From contig NZ_JBNUPE010000003.1 of the NCBI RefSeq assembly GCF_050409585.1, positions 62,001 through 126,000 of the forward strand: a DNA stretch of 64,000 nt, read 5' to 3'. The DNA is from Facklamia sp050409585 (GTDB lineage: Bacteria > Bacillota > Bacilli > Lactobacillales > Aerococcaceae). Both the position numbers and the translations under genes were made by a program. Within the stretch, counting starts at the first letter, position 1; every line of letters begins with the position of its first letter. Shown here piece by piece: positions 33,773 through 42,449 of this stretch. The notes below the pieces were generated by a model, which did not search any database, was not told the DNA's origin, and saw only the letters and a list, made by a program, of their open reading frames with translations.

Positions 33773-34744
33773 ATGAAGAAAAATTATCGTGTATTGTTAT
33801 ATTACAAATATCAAAGAATTGAAGACCCTGAATTATTTGCCAAAGAACACTTAGAGTTTTGCTGTCGTATCGGTTTAAAGGGGCGCGTATTAGTCGGTGA
33901 AGAAGGAATAAACGGAACCGTTTCAGGCACCCTAGATCAAACACAAAAGTATATGGACTATGTTCATTCACTAGAAGGTTTTGAAGATTTATGGTTTAAA
34001 CAAGATCTTGCTGATGATTATGCGCATAAAAAGATGTCTGTGAGAACGCGTGAAGAAATTGTAGCTTTAAACTTAGATGATGATATTGATCCACATGAAA
34101 TTACAGGACAATATCTATCCCCTAAAGAATTTAAAGATGCTCTACTTGACAAGGATACAGTTGTTCTTGATACTCGTAATGACTATGAGTATGATTTAGG
34201 TCATTTTAAGGGTGCGATCCGTCCTGAAATTCGTAATTTCCGTGAACTTCCTGACTGGGTGAAAGAAAACAAAGAAAAATTTATGGACAAACGCGTTGTT
34301 GTCTATTGCACAGGTGGTATCCGCTGCGAGAAATTCTCAGGTTGGTTACTTAAAGAAGGTTTTAAAGATGTGGGGCAATTACATGGTGGTATTGATACTT
34401 ATGGAAAAGACCCTGAAACTAAAGGTGAGCTTTGGGAAGGTAAGATGTATGTTTTCGATGAACGTATTGCTGTCCCAGTTAATCAAGTAAATCCTACAGT
34501 AGTCGGAAAAGATTATTTTGATGGAACACCATGTGAAAGATACGTAAATTGTGCAAACCCAGAATGTAATGAACAAATATTGACTTCTGAAGCAAATGAA
34601 GATAAGTATTTACGTGGATGTAGTGAGGCCTGTCGTCGTCATCCTCGAAACCGCTATGTCGCTGAACATAACTTTTCCACAGAAGAATGGGAAGAAAGAT
34701 TAAATGCAATTGGAGAAAGCTTAAGTAAAACACATTCTGCATAA
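33773..34744 (+). CDS. trhO: tRNA uridine(34) hydroxylase, rhodanese family
   Basis: About 323 residues. N-terminal acylphosphatase-like domain (RVLLYYKYQRIEDPELFAKE, VGEEGINGTVSG), central rhodanese domain with VVLDTRNDYEYDLGHFKGAI and active-site cysteine in VVYCTGGIRCEKFSGW, and a C-terminal Cys-rich part (CERYVNCANPEC, CSEACRRHP) that may bind metal. TrhO forms 5-hydroxyuridine at tRNA position 34. ATG at 33773 is set by AGGAGG; the upstream frame from 33734 includes the promoter downstream region only. Confidence 0.9.
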   Translation: MKKNYRVLLYYKYQRIEDPELFAKEHLEFCCRIGLKGRVLVGEEGINGTVSGTLDQTQKYMDYVHSLEGFEDLWFKQDLADDYAHKKMSVRTREEIVALNLDDDIDPHEITGQYLSPKEFKDALLDKDTVVLDTRNDYEYDLGHFKGAIRPEIRNFRELPDWVKENKEKFMDKRVVVYCTGGIRCEKFSGWLLKEGFKDVGQLHGGIDTYGKDPETKGELWEGKMYVFDERIAVPVNQVNPTVVGKDYFDGTPCERYVNCANPECNEQILTSEANEDKYLRGCSEACRRHPRNRYVAEHNFSTEEWEERLNAIGESLSKTHSA

Positions 34745-34770
34745 TTTAAGCCGATAAAGGGGATAATGAA

Positions 34771-37700
34771 ATGACTAATAAAGAAAGCAAGAATCATCTG
34801 CCACCTTTGGAGGGTCATCATTTAAAAGATAGTAAGCCTAATCTCAATCAAAGGCGGCAAAGATTAATCGACCAGAAATCTTCTAACTATGTTAATAGCG
34901 AAGAAGCTCGAGCAAGAAGATTGAAAAGAATTAGTGAACTTGAAAATAAGAGCTTTAATAATTTTGATAAGGCTATTCCTCAGTCAAATGAGGATAGAAG
35001 ACAGTTTTCTTCTAATCATTATCAATCGCTTAAAGTCAAAAAAGAAACTCCTATAGGTGAGTCAGTAAGCAATTTACACAATAAATCGATTAAAAAAGAT
35101 CGCTCAGAGAAGAAAGTTATTAAAAAAACTGAAACTGACACTGATTTAAAGCTAGAAAATAAGACTAATAATCATACTAGCAGTAATAAATCTAGTAAGT
35201 TCAGTCGAGACGCTATAGAATCAAACAGACCTCAACAGAAGTCAAATCAAAAAACTGAAAGTGAAAGTGACAACCACTCAACGGATAAAAATCTTTTTCA
35301 GACTTACCTTGATAAAAGAAGAAAAAGAAAAAAAGAAGTGCGTAGTCAACTATCTTTGGAAGGTCTTGACCGGTTTTCAAAAATTTCCTTAGTCCTTTCG
35401 ATTATCTTTAATGTATTTAGACGTCTATTCATCTACTTTGTAGTTGTAGGTCTTCTTTTTGGCTTTCTCTTATCAGGTGTTGGATTAGGCTACTTCACTT
35501 CATTAGTATCTGATACGACTCCACCAAGTAAACAAGAGATGGCTGAAGCTATTAATCAAGTCGAACAACAATCTAGTTTATATTATGACTCTGGCGACCT
35601 TATTGCTGATATAAGATCGGACGTCGTTAGATCTGTTACTAATTTAGAAGATATTTCACCCTATATTAAAGAAGGTTTAATTTCCATTGAAGATCAAGCT
35701 TTTTATGAGCATTACGGTGTTAACCCTAAATCAACACTTAGAGCAGTGCTTCAAACGCTTATTACCGGGTCTGGTACTGGAGGATCAACATTAACTCAGC
35801 AATTAGTTAAGCAGCAGTTATTAACAAATGATGTTACTTTCTTTAGAAAGGCTAACGAAATTCTCTTGGCCTTAAGAGTTGAAAAATATTTTACCAAAGA
35901 CGAAATATTAAACGCTTATCTCAATGTTTCTCCTTTTGGACGTAATAATGAAGGAGATAATATTGCGGGAATTCGTGAAGCTTCTGAAGGCATTTTCGGC
36001 AAAGAACCAAATGAAGTTAATTTAGCTCAAGCTGCCTTTTTAGTTGGTTTGCCTCAAGATCCTTATAGCTATACTCCTTATAACTATAACAGTTCACTTA
36101 GAGAGGATTTCAATCCTGGTATCAATCGAATGAAAGCTGTGCTATTCAGTATGTATCGTAACAAGGCTATTACTAAAGAAGAATACGAAACTGCGATTGA
36201 TTATGATATTAGTAAAGATTTTATTAAACCTGAAAATCGTCCAATCGAACGCCAATCCTACCTGTATCAAACCGTCATGAATGAAGCCATTAAGAAATTA
36301 ATGGAAATTAATGTCAATGACGATGGAAATCAGATGAGCGATGTTTTACAAGACATTGAATGGTATAATCAATATTATTCTGAAGCAGAAAACCAGCTGC
36401 GTACCGGGGGCTACAAAGTATATTCAACTATTGATAAAGAAATTTATGATCAATTACAAGAAACTGCTAAAGAAAACGTAGACTCATTAGGAGTAAGCTA
36501 TGATGGGGTTTATACAGATCCTAGTACCGGTGAAGAAATCTATTATGTTGAAAATATTCAAACTGGTGTTGTGGTGATTGAAAACACTAGTGGAAAAGTA
36601 CTGGGCTTTGTGGCTGGGACCGATTATGATAATAATCAAATTGACCATGCCTTTGCCACTCGCCGCTCTCCTGGTTCAACCATCAAACCACTTGCAGTCT
36701 ATGCACCAGCAATTGAGAATAATCTTATTGCTCCTGCCACAATTGTACCCGATACACCATTTGTAGAAACTTATCCCGATGGAACTGAGTGGAAACCGAC
36801 CAACTACGGCGAATCAATTTCTAATAAGTTTATCTCTGTCAGAGAATCATTAGCTAAGTCACTGAATTTACCAACTATTCGAATTTATCAAGGGCTTATA
36901 CAGCAAAACGTACCAGTCTATGATTATCTTGAACTCATGGGCTTTAAAGATGGCTTTGCATATGATCAAGAAGAAACATACAACCTAGCCTTTTCCATTG
37001 GTGGAGTTAATACCGGACCGACTGTTTTTGAACAAACATCTGCTTTTTCAACTTTTGCCAATAATGGTTATTATATTCAAGGGCATATTATCAGTAAGAT
37101 TGTCGATTCATTTGGAAATACTGTATTTGAACAAGAAGTAGAGCCACAAAAAGTATTTAGTGAGGATACAAACTACTTAATGGTAGATATTTTAAGGGAT
37201 ACAACCGAATTCGGTTCAGGACAATATGCCAAAGCTAATCTGCAAGTTCCAGGAGACTGGATTGCCAAATCCGGAACTAGTGAGAATGCTAAAGATCTAT
37301 GGTTTATTGCCTCTACTCCTTCTGTTACCATTGGTACATGGGCTGGCTATGATTCACAATATTATGAATACTTTGTTAACCCAGATGATGGACTTGGCAA
37401 TGAATCGGTTCGTTCACAAATATACTGGGCTAATATCGCCAACGCCTTATTCAGAGTTCGACCTGATATTTTTGGATCTAATGAAGTCTTTGCACAACCC
37501 GCTTCTGTTGTTAGCCAAAATATTGTAGCAATGACAGGAACTTTACCTGGAAACATTACCTATAATAACCGAATTGCTAGTCTAAATGGCCCTATTAAAC
37601 AAGATTTGTTTAAAAATTCAAATCCTGCTGCTCCACTCTCTTATAACTTCATGTTTAACGCTAGTGATCAAGATACTGCACGTTTTTGGAATGCTTATAT

Positions 37701-37860
37701 GGAATCTATTGAGGAAAAGACAACATCAACGACCTCTGCTGAAGAAACAACGGATGAGGATGATGAGTCTCATTCTGAAAGCACAGATGAAAATGGTAAT
37801 CTAATACCGGCGCAACCAGAAAATAGCGAGACTGTTACTGAAGAAGTATATTATGAATAA
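34771..37860 (+). CDS. Class A penicillin-binding protein (glycosyltransferase/transpeptidase)
   Basis: 1029 residues. A long cytoplasmic tail (1-215) rich in Lys, Ser, Asn and Gln precedes a membrane anchor (about 218-245). GT51 domain: catalytic E308 in SIEDQAFYEHYG and GGSTLTQQLVKQQL. Transpeptidase: SxxK S636-K639 in SPGSTIKP, SLN at 697-699, KSGT at 833-836. The C-terminus (about 980-1029) is acidic and low complexity. It polymerises and cross-links peptidoglycan on the outer membrane face. Overall architecture suggests PBP1b rather than PBP1a or PBP2a of streptococci, but this is not certain. 26 bases after trhO. Confidence 0.9.
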   Translation: MTNKESKNHLPPLEGHHLKDSKPNLNQRRQRLIDQKSSNYVNSEEARARRLKRISELENKSFNNFDKAIPQSNEDRRQFSSNHYQSLKVKKETPIGESVSNLHNKSIKKDRSEKKVIKKTETDTDLKLENKTNNHTSSNKSSKFSRDAIESNRPQQKSNQKTESESDNHSTDKNLFQTYLDKRRKRKKEVRSQLSLEGLDRFSKISLVLSIIFNVFRRLFIYFVVVGLLFGFLLSGVGLGYFTSLVSDTTPPSKQEMAEAINQVEQQSSLYYDSGDLIADIRSDVVRSVTNLEDISPYIKEGLISIEDQAFYEHYGVNPKSTLRAVLQTLITGSGTGGSTLTQQLVKQQLLTNDVTFFRKANEILLALRVEKYFTKDEILNAYLNVSPFGRNNEGDNIAGIREASEGIFGKEPNEVNLAQAAFLVGLPQDPYSYTPYNYNSSLREDFNPGINRMKAVLFSMYRNKAITKEEYETAIDYDISKDFIKPENRPIERQSYLYQTVMNEAIKKLMEINVNDDGNQMSDVLQDIEWYNQYYSEAENQLRTGGYKVYSTIDKEIYDQLQETAKENVDSLGVSYDGVYTDPSTGEEIYYVENIQTGVVVIENTSGKVLGFVAGTDYDNNQIDHAFATRRSPGSTIKPLAVYAPAIENNLIAPATIVPDTPFVETYPDGTEWKPTNYGESISNKFISVRESLAKSLNLPTIRIYQGLIQQNVPVYDYLELMGFKDGFAYDQEETYNLAFSIGGVNTGPTVFEQTSAFSTFANNGYYIQGHIISKIVDSFGNTVFEQEVEPQKVFSEDTNYLMVDILRDTTEFGSGQYAKANLQVPGDWIAKSGTSENAKDLWFIASTPSVTIGTWAGYDSQYYEYFVNPDDGLGNESVRSQIYWANIANALFRVRPDIFGSNEVFAQPASVVSQNIVAMTGTLPGNITYNNRIASLNGPIKQDLFKNSNPAAPLSYNFMFNASDQDTARFWNAYMESIEEKTTSTTSAEETTDEDDESHSESTDENGNLIPAQPENSETVTEEVYYE

Positions 37861-37885
37861 TTTTGCAAAATAAAGGCTCTATAAT

Positions 37886-37918
37886 AAAAAGCTATGAGTT
37901 AAAATCTCATAGCTTTTT
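37886..37918. terminator. Bidirectional terminator between the PBP gene and ccpA
   Basis: AAAAAGCTATGAG ... CTCATAGCTTTTT hairpin between converging genes. Confidence 0.85.
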
Positions 37919-37925
37919 AATGTTT

Positions 37926-38930
37926 TTATTCACTCAGTGTTGAACCACGGTGTACTAATTTATGGGGAAGAATGATTTGACGCTGCTCGATACCCTCATC
38001 ATTCATAATTTTCGTTAGCAAGCGCATTGCTACCGCTCCAACATCATATAAAGGATATTGTAAAGATGATAGTTGAGGACGCGAATATTTTGTAAGGACT
38101 GAGTTTTTACTAGTAAGTACTTGAAAGTCTTCAGGTACTTTAATATTTCGATCAGTTAGGGCATTTAAAATGGCTACTGCCAAGAAATCTTTAGTAGCGA
38201 TAACTCCGGTAGCTTTAGCAGCTAATAATTGATCTACAATTATATCTCCTTCATCATCAGTAAAGTCACTTTGAATAATCAAATCTTCATCTACCGCTAT
38301 ATTATGCTTAGCCAATGCTGATTTATAACCAGGAATCCGATGCACTCGATTGACATAATACTTTTCTGAATCGGTGATAATAGCTGGTCTGTTACCCTTT
38401 TGAAGTAAGAAATCTGTCATTTCTTCTATTGCTAATCGAATATCAATTGATACTGTATAGAGATCAGGATCTTCACTAATCATACCCGCAATAACTACAG
38501 GTGTTCTTGAAGTTTTAATTAATGATTTAAGTTCTTCGCCGACATTATAACCCATATAGATAATACCATCTACTTGTTTAGCTAATAAATTATTAAAAAC
38601 ATTAATTTCTTTGTCGACACTTTCGTCGGCATTTGCTAAAATAATGTCATATTTGTACATAGCTGCTATATCATCAATTCCGCGTGCCAATGCCGAAAAG
38701 AAGATATTAGTAATGTTAGGAATAATAACGCCAACTGTGGTTGTTTTTTTACTGGCTAGTCCTCTTGCTACAGCATTAGGTCTATAATCTAAACGTTCTA
38801 TAACTTCTGAGACTTTTTTTCTAGTACTTGGCTTTACATTTGGATTACCATTTACAACTCGAGATACGGTGGCCATTGATACGCCAGCTTCACGAGCTAC
38901 ATCATATATTGTAATTGTTTGCTTTTCCAT
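37926..38930 (-). CDS. ccpA: Catabolite control protein A
   Basis: 334-residue LacI-family regulator. The N-terminal helix-turn-helix TIYDVAREAGVSMATVSRVV and hinge YRPNAVARGLASKKTTTVGV are the CcpA signature, followed by a periplasmic-binding-like core with IPNITNIFFSALARGIDD and the ligand and HPr-Ser-P contact regions. It binds cre sites with HPr-Ser46-P to repress alternative carbon pathways. The ytxG-ytxH genes upstream and a cre-like site in its own promoter support the name over other LacI members. Confidence 0.93.
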   Translation of the reverse strand: MEKQTITIYDVAREAGVSMATVSRVVNGNPNVKPSTRKKVSEVIERLDYRPNAVARGLASKKTTTVGVIIPNITNIFFSALARGIDDIAAMYKYDIILANADESVDKEINVFNNLLAKQVDGIIYMGYNVGEELKSLIKTSRTPVVIAGMISEDPDLYTVSIDIRLAIEEMTDFLLQKGNRPAIITDSEKYYVNRVHRIPGYKSALAKHNIAVDEDLIIQSDFTDDEGDIIVDQLLAAKATGVIATKDFLAVAILNALTDRNIKVPEDFQVLTSKNSVLTKYSRPQLSSLQYPLYDVGAVAMRLLTKIMNDEGIEQRQIILPHKLVHRGSTLSE

Positions 38931-38966
38931 GCCTACCCTTCTTTCAAATTTTTAATTTACTCTTTG

Positions 38967-38995
38967 AATTTAACATAAGCAGACAGATAGTGCAA
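38967..38995 (-). promoter_or_regulatory. Promoter of ccpA
   Basis: Minus-strand TTGCAC (38990-38995) and TAAATT (38967-38972), 17-base spacer, 37 bases before the start codon. Confidence 0.65.
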
Positions 38996-39004
38996 GCGTT
39001 TTCT
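38991..39004 (-). promoter_or_regulatory. cre site in the ccpA promoter
   Basis: Minus-strand AGAAAACGCTTGCA matches 12 of 14 positions of TGWAANCGNTNWCA and overlaps the -35 hexamer, a position suited to repression of ccpA by its own product. Confidence 0.6.
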
Positions 39005-39151
39005 AGCTTTATTCTCAAGTTTTCACAGTTTTTTCATAAATAATGAACTCGCTCATTAGAGGGTGTTTGCTGTCTTCTCCAACCCAAAAGATAGGTTAAC
39101 ACTGATTTCATTTGTAGAGCAGTTTACCCTTCAACTTTTTGGATGGTCGGT

Positions 39152-39645
39152 GACACCAAATATGGCAGTGAGGAAAATTTAACTTAATTAACCTACCATG
39201 GGAATAAGCACCTTATCAGATATAATCTATTCGAGAAAGAAGAAACGAAGAAACATCATCGGAGCTTTTAATTTATGGGAATCGCCGAATCGAGCGCAAT
39301 GACAGACCATCATACTGCTTAAAGGAAGTAGTTATTATTAATAGCATTCAAGATTTTTAAAATACGCAATGATTATGAAAGTACGAGCGATGTTTACCGA
39401 CCGAAGGAGACAGACACGGCACCTCAAAAAGCAATCTACTACAAACTGTCTTATGAATCACTCAAGTTTAACGAACGAGCCAAGCTCTTATCTGACGAAG
39501 GAAAGACACTCTACAGTCAACGAAGAATTGCTGTAGAGTCTGTATTCGATCATGTAAAGACAAATTTAAGCTCCTTCTTCGCCTTAGAGATAAGGTGAAG
39601 ACTATTGTAAGACTGGTATTAATGGCCAATAATCAAGCAAATATG
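39152..39645 (+). pseudogene. IS1182-family transposase fragments
   Basis: Stitching frames gives DTKYGSEENLT, then HLIRYNLFEKEETKKHHRSF, then after decay LLSDEGKTLYSQRRIAVESV and FDHVKTNLSSF, and in another frame LRDKVKTIVRLVLMANNQAN. These correspond to the DAGYGSEEN, YNTFxKE, SRRPIxVExVFGxxK and GLxLMANNL blocks of IS1182 transposases, in the right order. Several stops, frameshifts and missing segments show it is dead. Confidence 0.75.
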
Positions 39646-39649
39646 CAAA

Positions 39650-39696
39650 GCAGCGAGCTTAGAACGAAAAACACCTTTCCATTCTAAGCTCGCTGC
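39650..39696 (-). terminator. Hairpin downstream of ytxH
   Basis: A 15 bp perfect stem, GCAGCGAGCTTAGAA with its complement, 17-base loop. It may belong to the insertion sequence end and also serve as terminator of ytxG-ytxH on the minus strand (TTTG follows). Confidence 0.5.
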
Positions 39697-39740
39697 GTTT
39701 TATGTAGCGGGTGAAGAGGCCTTTTGTCCAGCCTCTAAAT

Positions 39741-40175
39741 TTATTTTAGTAGTTCATCTGTTTGCTTCTCGACTTCTTTTTTCACATCTTTTAGTTCTTC
39801 TTTTGTATCAACTTCAATATCTTCAATTTTGGCACTCAAGATGTCTTTAGATTGACTGAGGTCTTCTTTTACATGATCCCATTCTTTGCTTGCTTCTTTC
39901 TTTAATTCTTCAGCAGAACGTTTAATATGATCAGCTGAAGTTTTAAGATTTACACGGAAATCTTCACTCGCATCAGAAGCTGCGTCATACATCTCTACAC
40001 CTCTTTCCACGGCATAGTCTGTATAATCATTAGCCCGATCAATCCAATAATCTAATTCTTCATTTAAATCTTCACGTAACTCTCTACCTGATTTAGGAGC
40101 ATATAAAAGAGCAGCTGCCCCTCCAATAAGAGCGCCTAATAAAGCTCCCGCTAAAAATCCATCATTATTTTTCAT
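39741..40175 (-). CDS. ytxH: YtxH-family protein
   Basis: 144 residues: one hydrophobic glycine-rich segment at 6-27 (GFLAGALLGALIGGAAALLY) followed by APKSGRELRED, the hallmark of YtxH proteins, then a long charged amphipathic helix. Probably a small membrane-anchored, coiled-coil protein; function poorly known, linked to general stress in Bacillus. One base after ytxG and close to ccpA, as in other Firmicutes, apart from the intervening IS remnant. Confidence 0.85.
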   Translation of the reverse strand: MKNNDGFLAGALLGALIGGAAALLYAPKSGRELREDLNEELDYWIDRANDYTDYAVERGVEMYDAASDASEDFRVNLKTSADHIKRSAEELKKEASKEWDHVKEDLSQSKDILSAKIEDIEVDTKEELKDVKKEVEKQTDELLK

Positions 40176-40176
40176 A

Positions 40177-40731
40177 TTATTTTGCCTCCTTTAAATTAAT
40201 TGAAATCTCACCAGCTGTTTTAGAAGGTTTTCCTTGAATAAAGGAATCTAAGCTTCTCTTTTCCTGTTTAGCTGGATCCTTAGCCAAAATCTCTGAATTT
40301 TTGACTTGTGGCTTCACTTTGAAACGATTTACCATTCGCGATGCTTTTTGAATTGAATCAATTGGTGATTTTTTCTTGTTTTTCTTAAGCATATTTGAAA
40401 CAAAGTTCGATGTCATTTCTTTAGTCGAGTCATTTAATTCTGAAACGGATGTTCCGACATCACCGATAGCAGTAAATAACGGATCGGTTTTTCCTAATTT
40501 AGCATTTAAATCATCTACAAGTGTATTTGACTTGTTCAGTAAACCTTCTACCTCAATTGATAGATGGTCAACATCTTTAGTCACCACATCAATGGTATTA
40601 TTTAATTTGCTCACCGTTTCCTTCAGATTTGTCAGAATTTCACCAATTTTCATCAAGGTCATCGATAAGAATACAACGAGAATTGCAAAGGCTAAAGCTG
40701 CAATCATGGCTGCAATTTGACCAATTGTCAT
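40177..40731 (-). CDS. ytxG: DUF948-family protein (YtxG-like)
   Basis: 184 residues with an N-terminal membrane segment (about 4-26, IGQIAAMIAALAFAILVVFL) and then a helical coiled-coil region with repeated LNNT/VDHLS heptads, the DUF948 pattern. The C-terminus is basic and may be unstructured. Forms the conserved ytxG-ytxH pair. Role unknown, possibly membrane-associated scaffold. Confidence 0.85.
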   Translation of the reverse strand: MTIGQIAAMIAALAFAILVVFLSMTLMKIGEILTNLKETVSKLNNTIDVVTKDVDHLSIEVEGLLNKSNTLVDDLNAKLGKTDPLFTAIGDVGTSVSELNDSTKEMTSNFVSNMLKKNKKKSPIDSIQKASRMVNRFKVKPQVKNSEILAKDPAKQEKRSLDSFIQGKPSKTAGEISINLKEAK

Positions 40732-40813
40732 ATCTAATCCTCCTTTGCTAAGTTACTAGCTTAAATATATCATGAAAGCGCATTTAACTCAAAGATAAGG
40801 GCTTAGAAATGAG

Positions 40814-41326
40814 CTATTTATTTATTAATTTTTTCTCACGCCCTTGTTGGAAGTTTGAAACCCTTAACTCTTTTAAACTTGTACGATGCAAGAAAGCATT
40901 TATTCGTTTTAAAATCATATTTCGAGTAATAATACCAATGAATTTCTTTTCTATATGGTTTTCAACCACACATAAAAAATTATTATCTACCAGTTTATGC
41001 AAAATTGATTCGAGCTTTTCGTTCATTGTTATAAATTCTGGTTTCCTTAAGTCTAAATGCTTAATTAATTTATAATTAAGGTTGTCAAAGTCTATGTCTT
41101 CTAAAGTAATAGCTTCTTTAACAATCATGTTAATACTTACTAAGCCCACTATTTGACCATTTTGATTGACCACAGGAATCATCGAATAATCGACTTGATT
41201 AAGGACTAATAAGCCGTGAATTAATGAATTAAAGTCATAAAGATAGACTACATTATCAGCCGGGATAATAACTTCTTTTAGATTTTCAACAATATTTTTT
41301 GATAAGTTAGGATCTATCAAGATCAA
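40814..41326 (-). CDS. cbpB: CBS-domain protein, c-di-AMP receptor CbpB-like
   Basis: 170 residues consisting of two CBS motifs (about 15-75 and 90-150: VDYSMIPVVNQNGQIVGLVS and FLCVVENHIEKKFIGIITRN) and a short basic tail. Streptococcal CbpB and Bacillus DarB bind cyclic di-AMP with this architecture. The neighbourhood murI-rdgB-yfcE-cbpB is the same as in streptococci, supporting the assignment. The start overlaps the preceding gene by four bases. Confidence 0.8.
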   Translation of the reverse strand: MILIDPNLSKNIVENLKEVIIPADNVVYLYDFNSLIHGLLVLNQVDYSMIPVVNQNGQIVGLVSINMIVKEAITLEDIDFDNLNYKLIKHLDLRKPEFITMNEKLESILHKLVDNNFLCVVENHIEKKFIGIITRNMILKRINAFLHRTSLKELRVSNFQQGREKKLINK

Positions 41327-41850
41327 TCAGCTCCATCTAGTTTAAAATAATAAGACAAATCTTCTAACTGTATTGCATGTGAATTATAATAATCAACCTT
41401 AATAAAGTCATCGGAAATTTCAACTATAGAAAATGTTTTTTCTTGAATTTCGCCCCTTGCTTTTGCAATGGAACCAGGGTTCATAAATAAGATTCCTCGC
41501 TTCATTTCAGCATATAGGCGATGTGTATGGCCGTGGAAAACATATTTGGCATTCTTTTGTAAAGCTAATTCTAAAAGATTAATGTTTCCTTGATTTACTT
41601 GATACAAATGGCCATGAGTAATCAAAATTTTTCCCTTAGGGGTCGATAAAATTTCGCTAGATGGATAGCCTGGAGAAAAATCCATATTTCCTGCTACTTT
41701 AACATCGACAGCCTGCCAAATAGGATCATCAAATGAAAATTCTGAATCACCACAATGAATAATATAATCTACTTTATCCCTAAACTGCTGAATGATGTTT
41801 TTTACAATAGAGTAATTTCCATGATTGTCACTTAATACTAACAATTTCAT
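41323..41850 (-). CDS. MJ0936/YfcE-family metallophosphoesterase
   Basis: About 175 residues, compact phosphoesterase: LVLSDNHGNY (D and H ligands), IIHCGDSEF, VAGNMDF (the Asn-x-Asp variant), LITHGHLY and VFHGHTHRLY. Such enzymes hydrolyse phosphodiesters in vitro; the biological substrate is unclear. ATG at 41850 follows GGAGGGATAGAG and overlaps the rdgB stop closely, so the upstream frame to 41868 is rejected. Confidence 0.85.
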   Translation of the reverse strand: MKLLVLSDNHGNYSIVKNIIQQFRDKVDYIIHCGDSEFSFDDPIWQAVDVKVAGNMDFSPGYPSSEILSTPKGKILITHGHLYQVNQGNINLLELALQKNAKYVFHGHTHRLYAEMKRGILFMNPGSIAKARGEIQEKTFSIVEISDDFIKVDYYNSHAIQLEDLSYYFKLDGAD

Positions 41851-41852
41851 CT

Positions 41853-42449
41853 CTATCCCTCCAACCAATCATTTAGTTTTTCTTTTAACTTCTCCACTGC
41901 TTGGCCTCTGTGAGAAATTTGGTTCTTACGTTCCGCAGAGATTTGAGCAAAGGTTTGTTGATCTTGAGGATAGTAAAATAGTGAATCATAACCAAAGCCA
42001 CCCTCACCGATAGGCTCTTTGGTAATGATTCCTTCTACATTACCTTCAACAACTAATGAATCTTTTTGTGGATCTGCTAATACGATAACGGTTGTGAAAT
42101 AGGCTTTTCGTTGATCACCGTTAAATTCTTTCAAATTTTCTAAAAGTTTCAAACGGTTTCTTTCGTCATTTTTTTCTTCTCCAGCATAGCGAGCCGAATA
42201 GACACCCGGCTCATTATTCAGTGCTGGAACACATAAGCCTGAATCATCTGATAGGGCTAAGCAGTTCATTTCCTTAGCGATTGTTTCTGCTTTTAAACGT
42301 GCATTCTCCTCAAATGTTGTACCTGTTTCTTCTACTTCTGGAATTTCAGGATAATCAAGCAAAGATTGAACTTGTAAATCAAAAGCTTCAAAAAGAGCTT
42401 TAAACTCTGCTATTTTTCCTGGATTATGACTAGCTATAATCAGTTTCAT
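41853..42449 (-). CDS. rdgB: XTP/dITP diphosphatase
   Basis: 198-residue Ham1/RdgB protein that removes non-canonical purine nucleotides. Starts IIASHNPGKIAEFKALFEAF, has EETGTTFEENARLKAETIA, LSDDSGLCVPAL with catalytic acidic residues, VYSARYAGE and the C-terminal EGGFGYDSLFYYP and SHRGQAVEKL. Full length. It overlaps murI by 20 bases, indicating coupled translation. Confidence 0.95.
   Translation of the reverse strand: MKLIIASHNPGKIAEFKALFEAFDLQVQSLLDYPEIPEVEETGTTFEENARLKAETIAKEMNCLALSDDSGLCVPALNNEPGVYSARYAGEEKNDERNRLKLLENLKEFNGDQRKAYFTTVIVLADPQKDSLVVEGNVEGIITKEPIGEGGFGYDSLFYYPQDQQTFAQISAERKNQISHRGQAVEKLKEKLNDWLEG

Larger units (their letters stand above)
39055..39740 (+). mobile_element. 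Remnant of an IS1182-type insertion sequence
   Basis: The stretch between ccpA and ytxH contains decayed transposase segments on the plus strand. The right edge (39709-39735) holds GAGGCCTTTTGTCCAGCCTC, an interrupted palindrome of the GAGGCTGG-type often found at ends of these elements. A weaker TTAGAGG at 39056-39062 may mark the left end. Both boundaries are tentative and no target duplication was identified. Confidence 0.5.
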
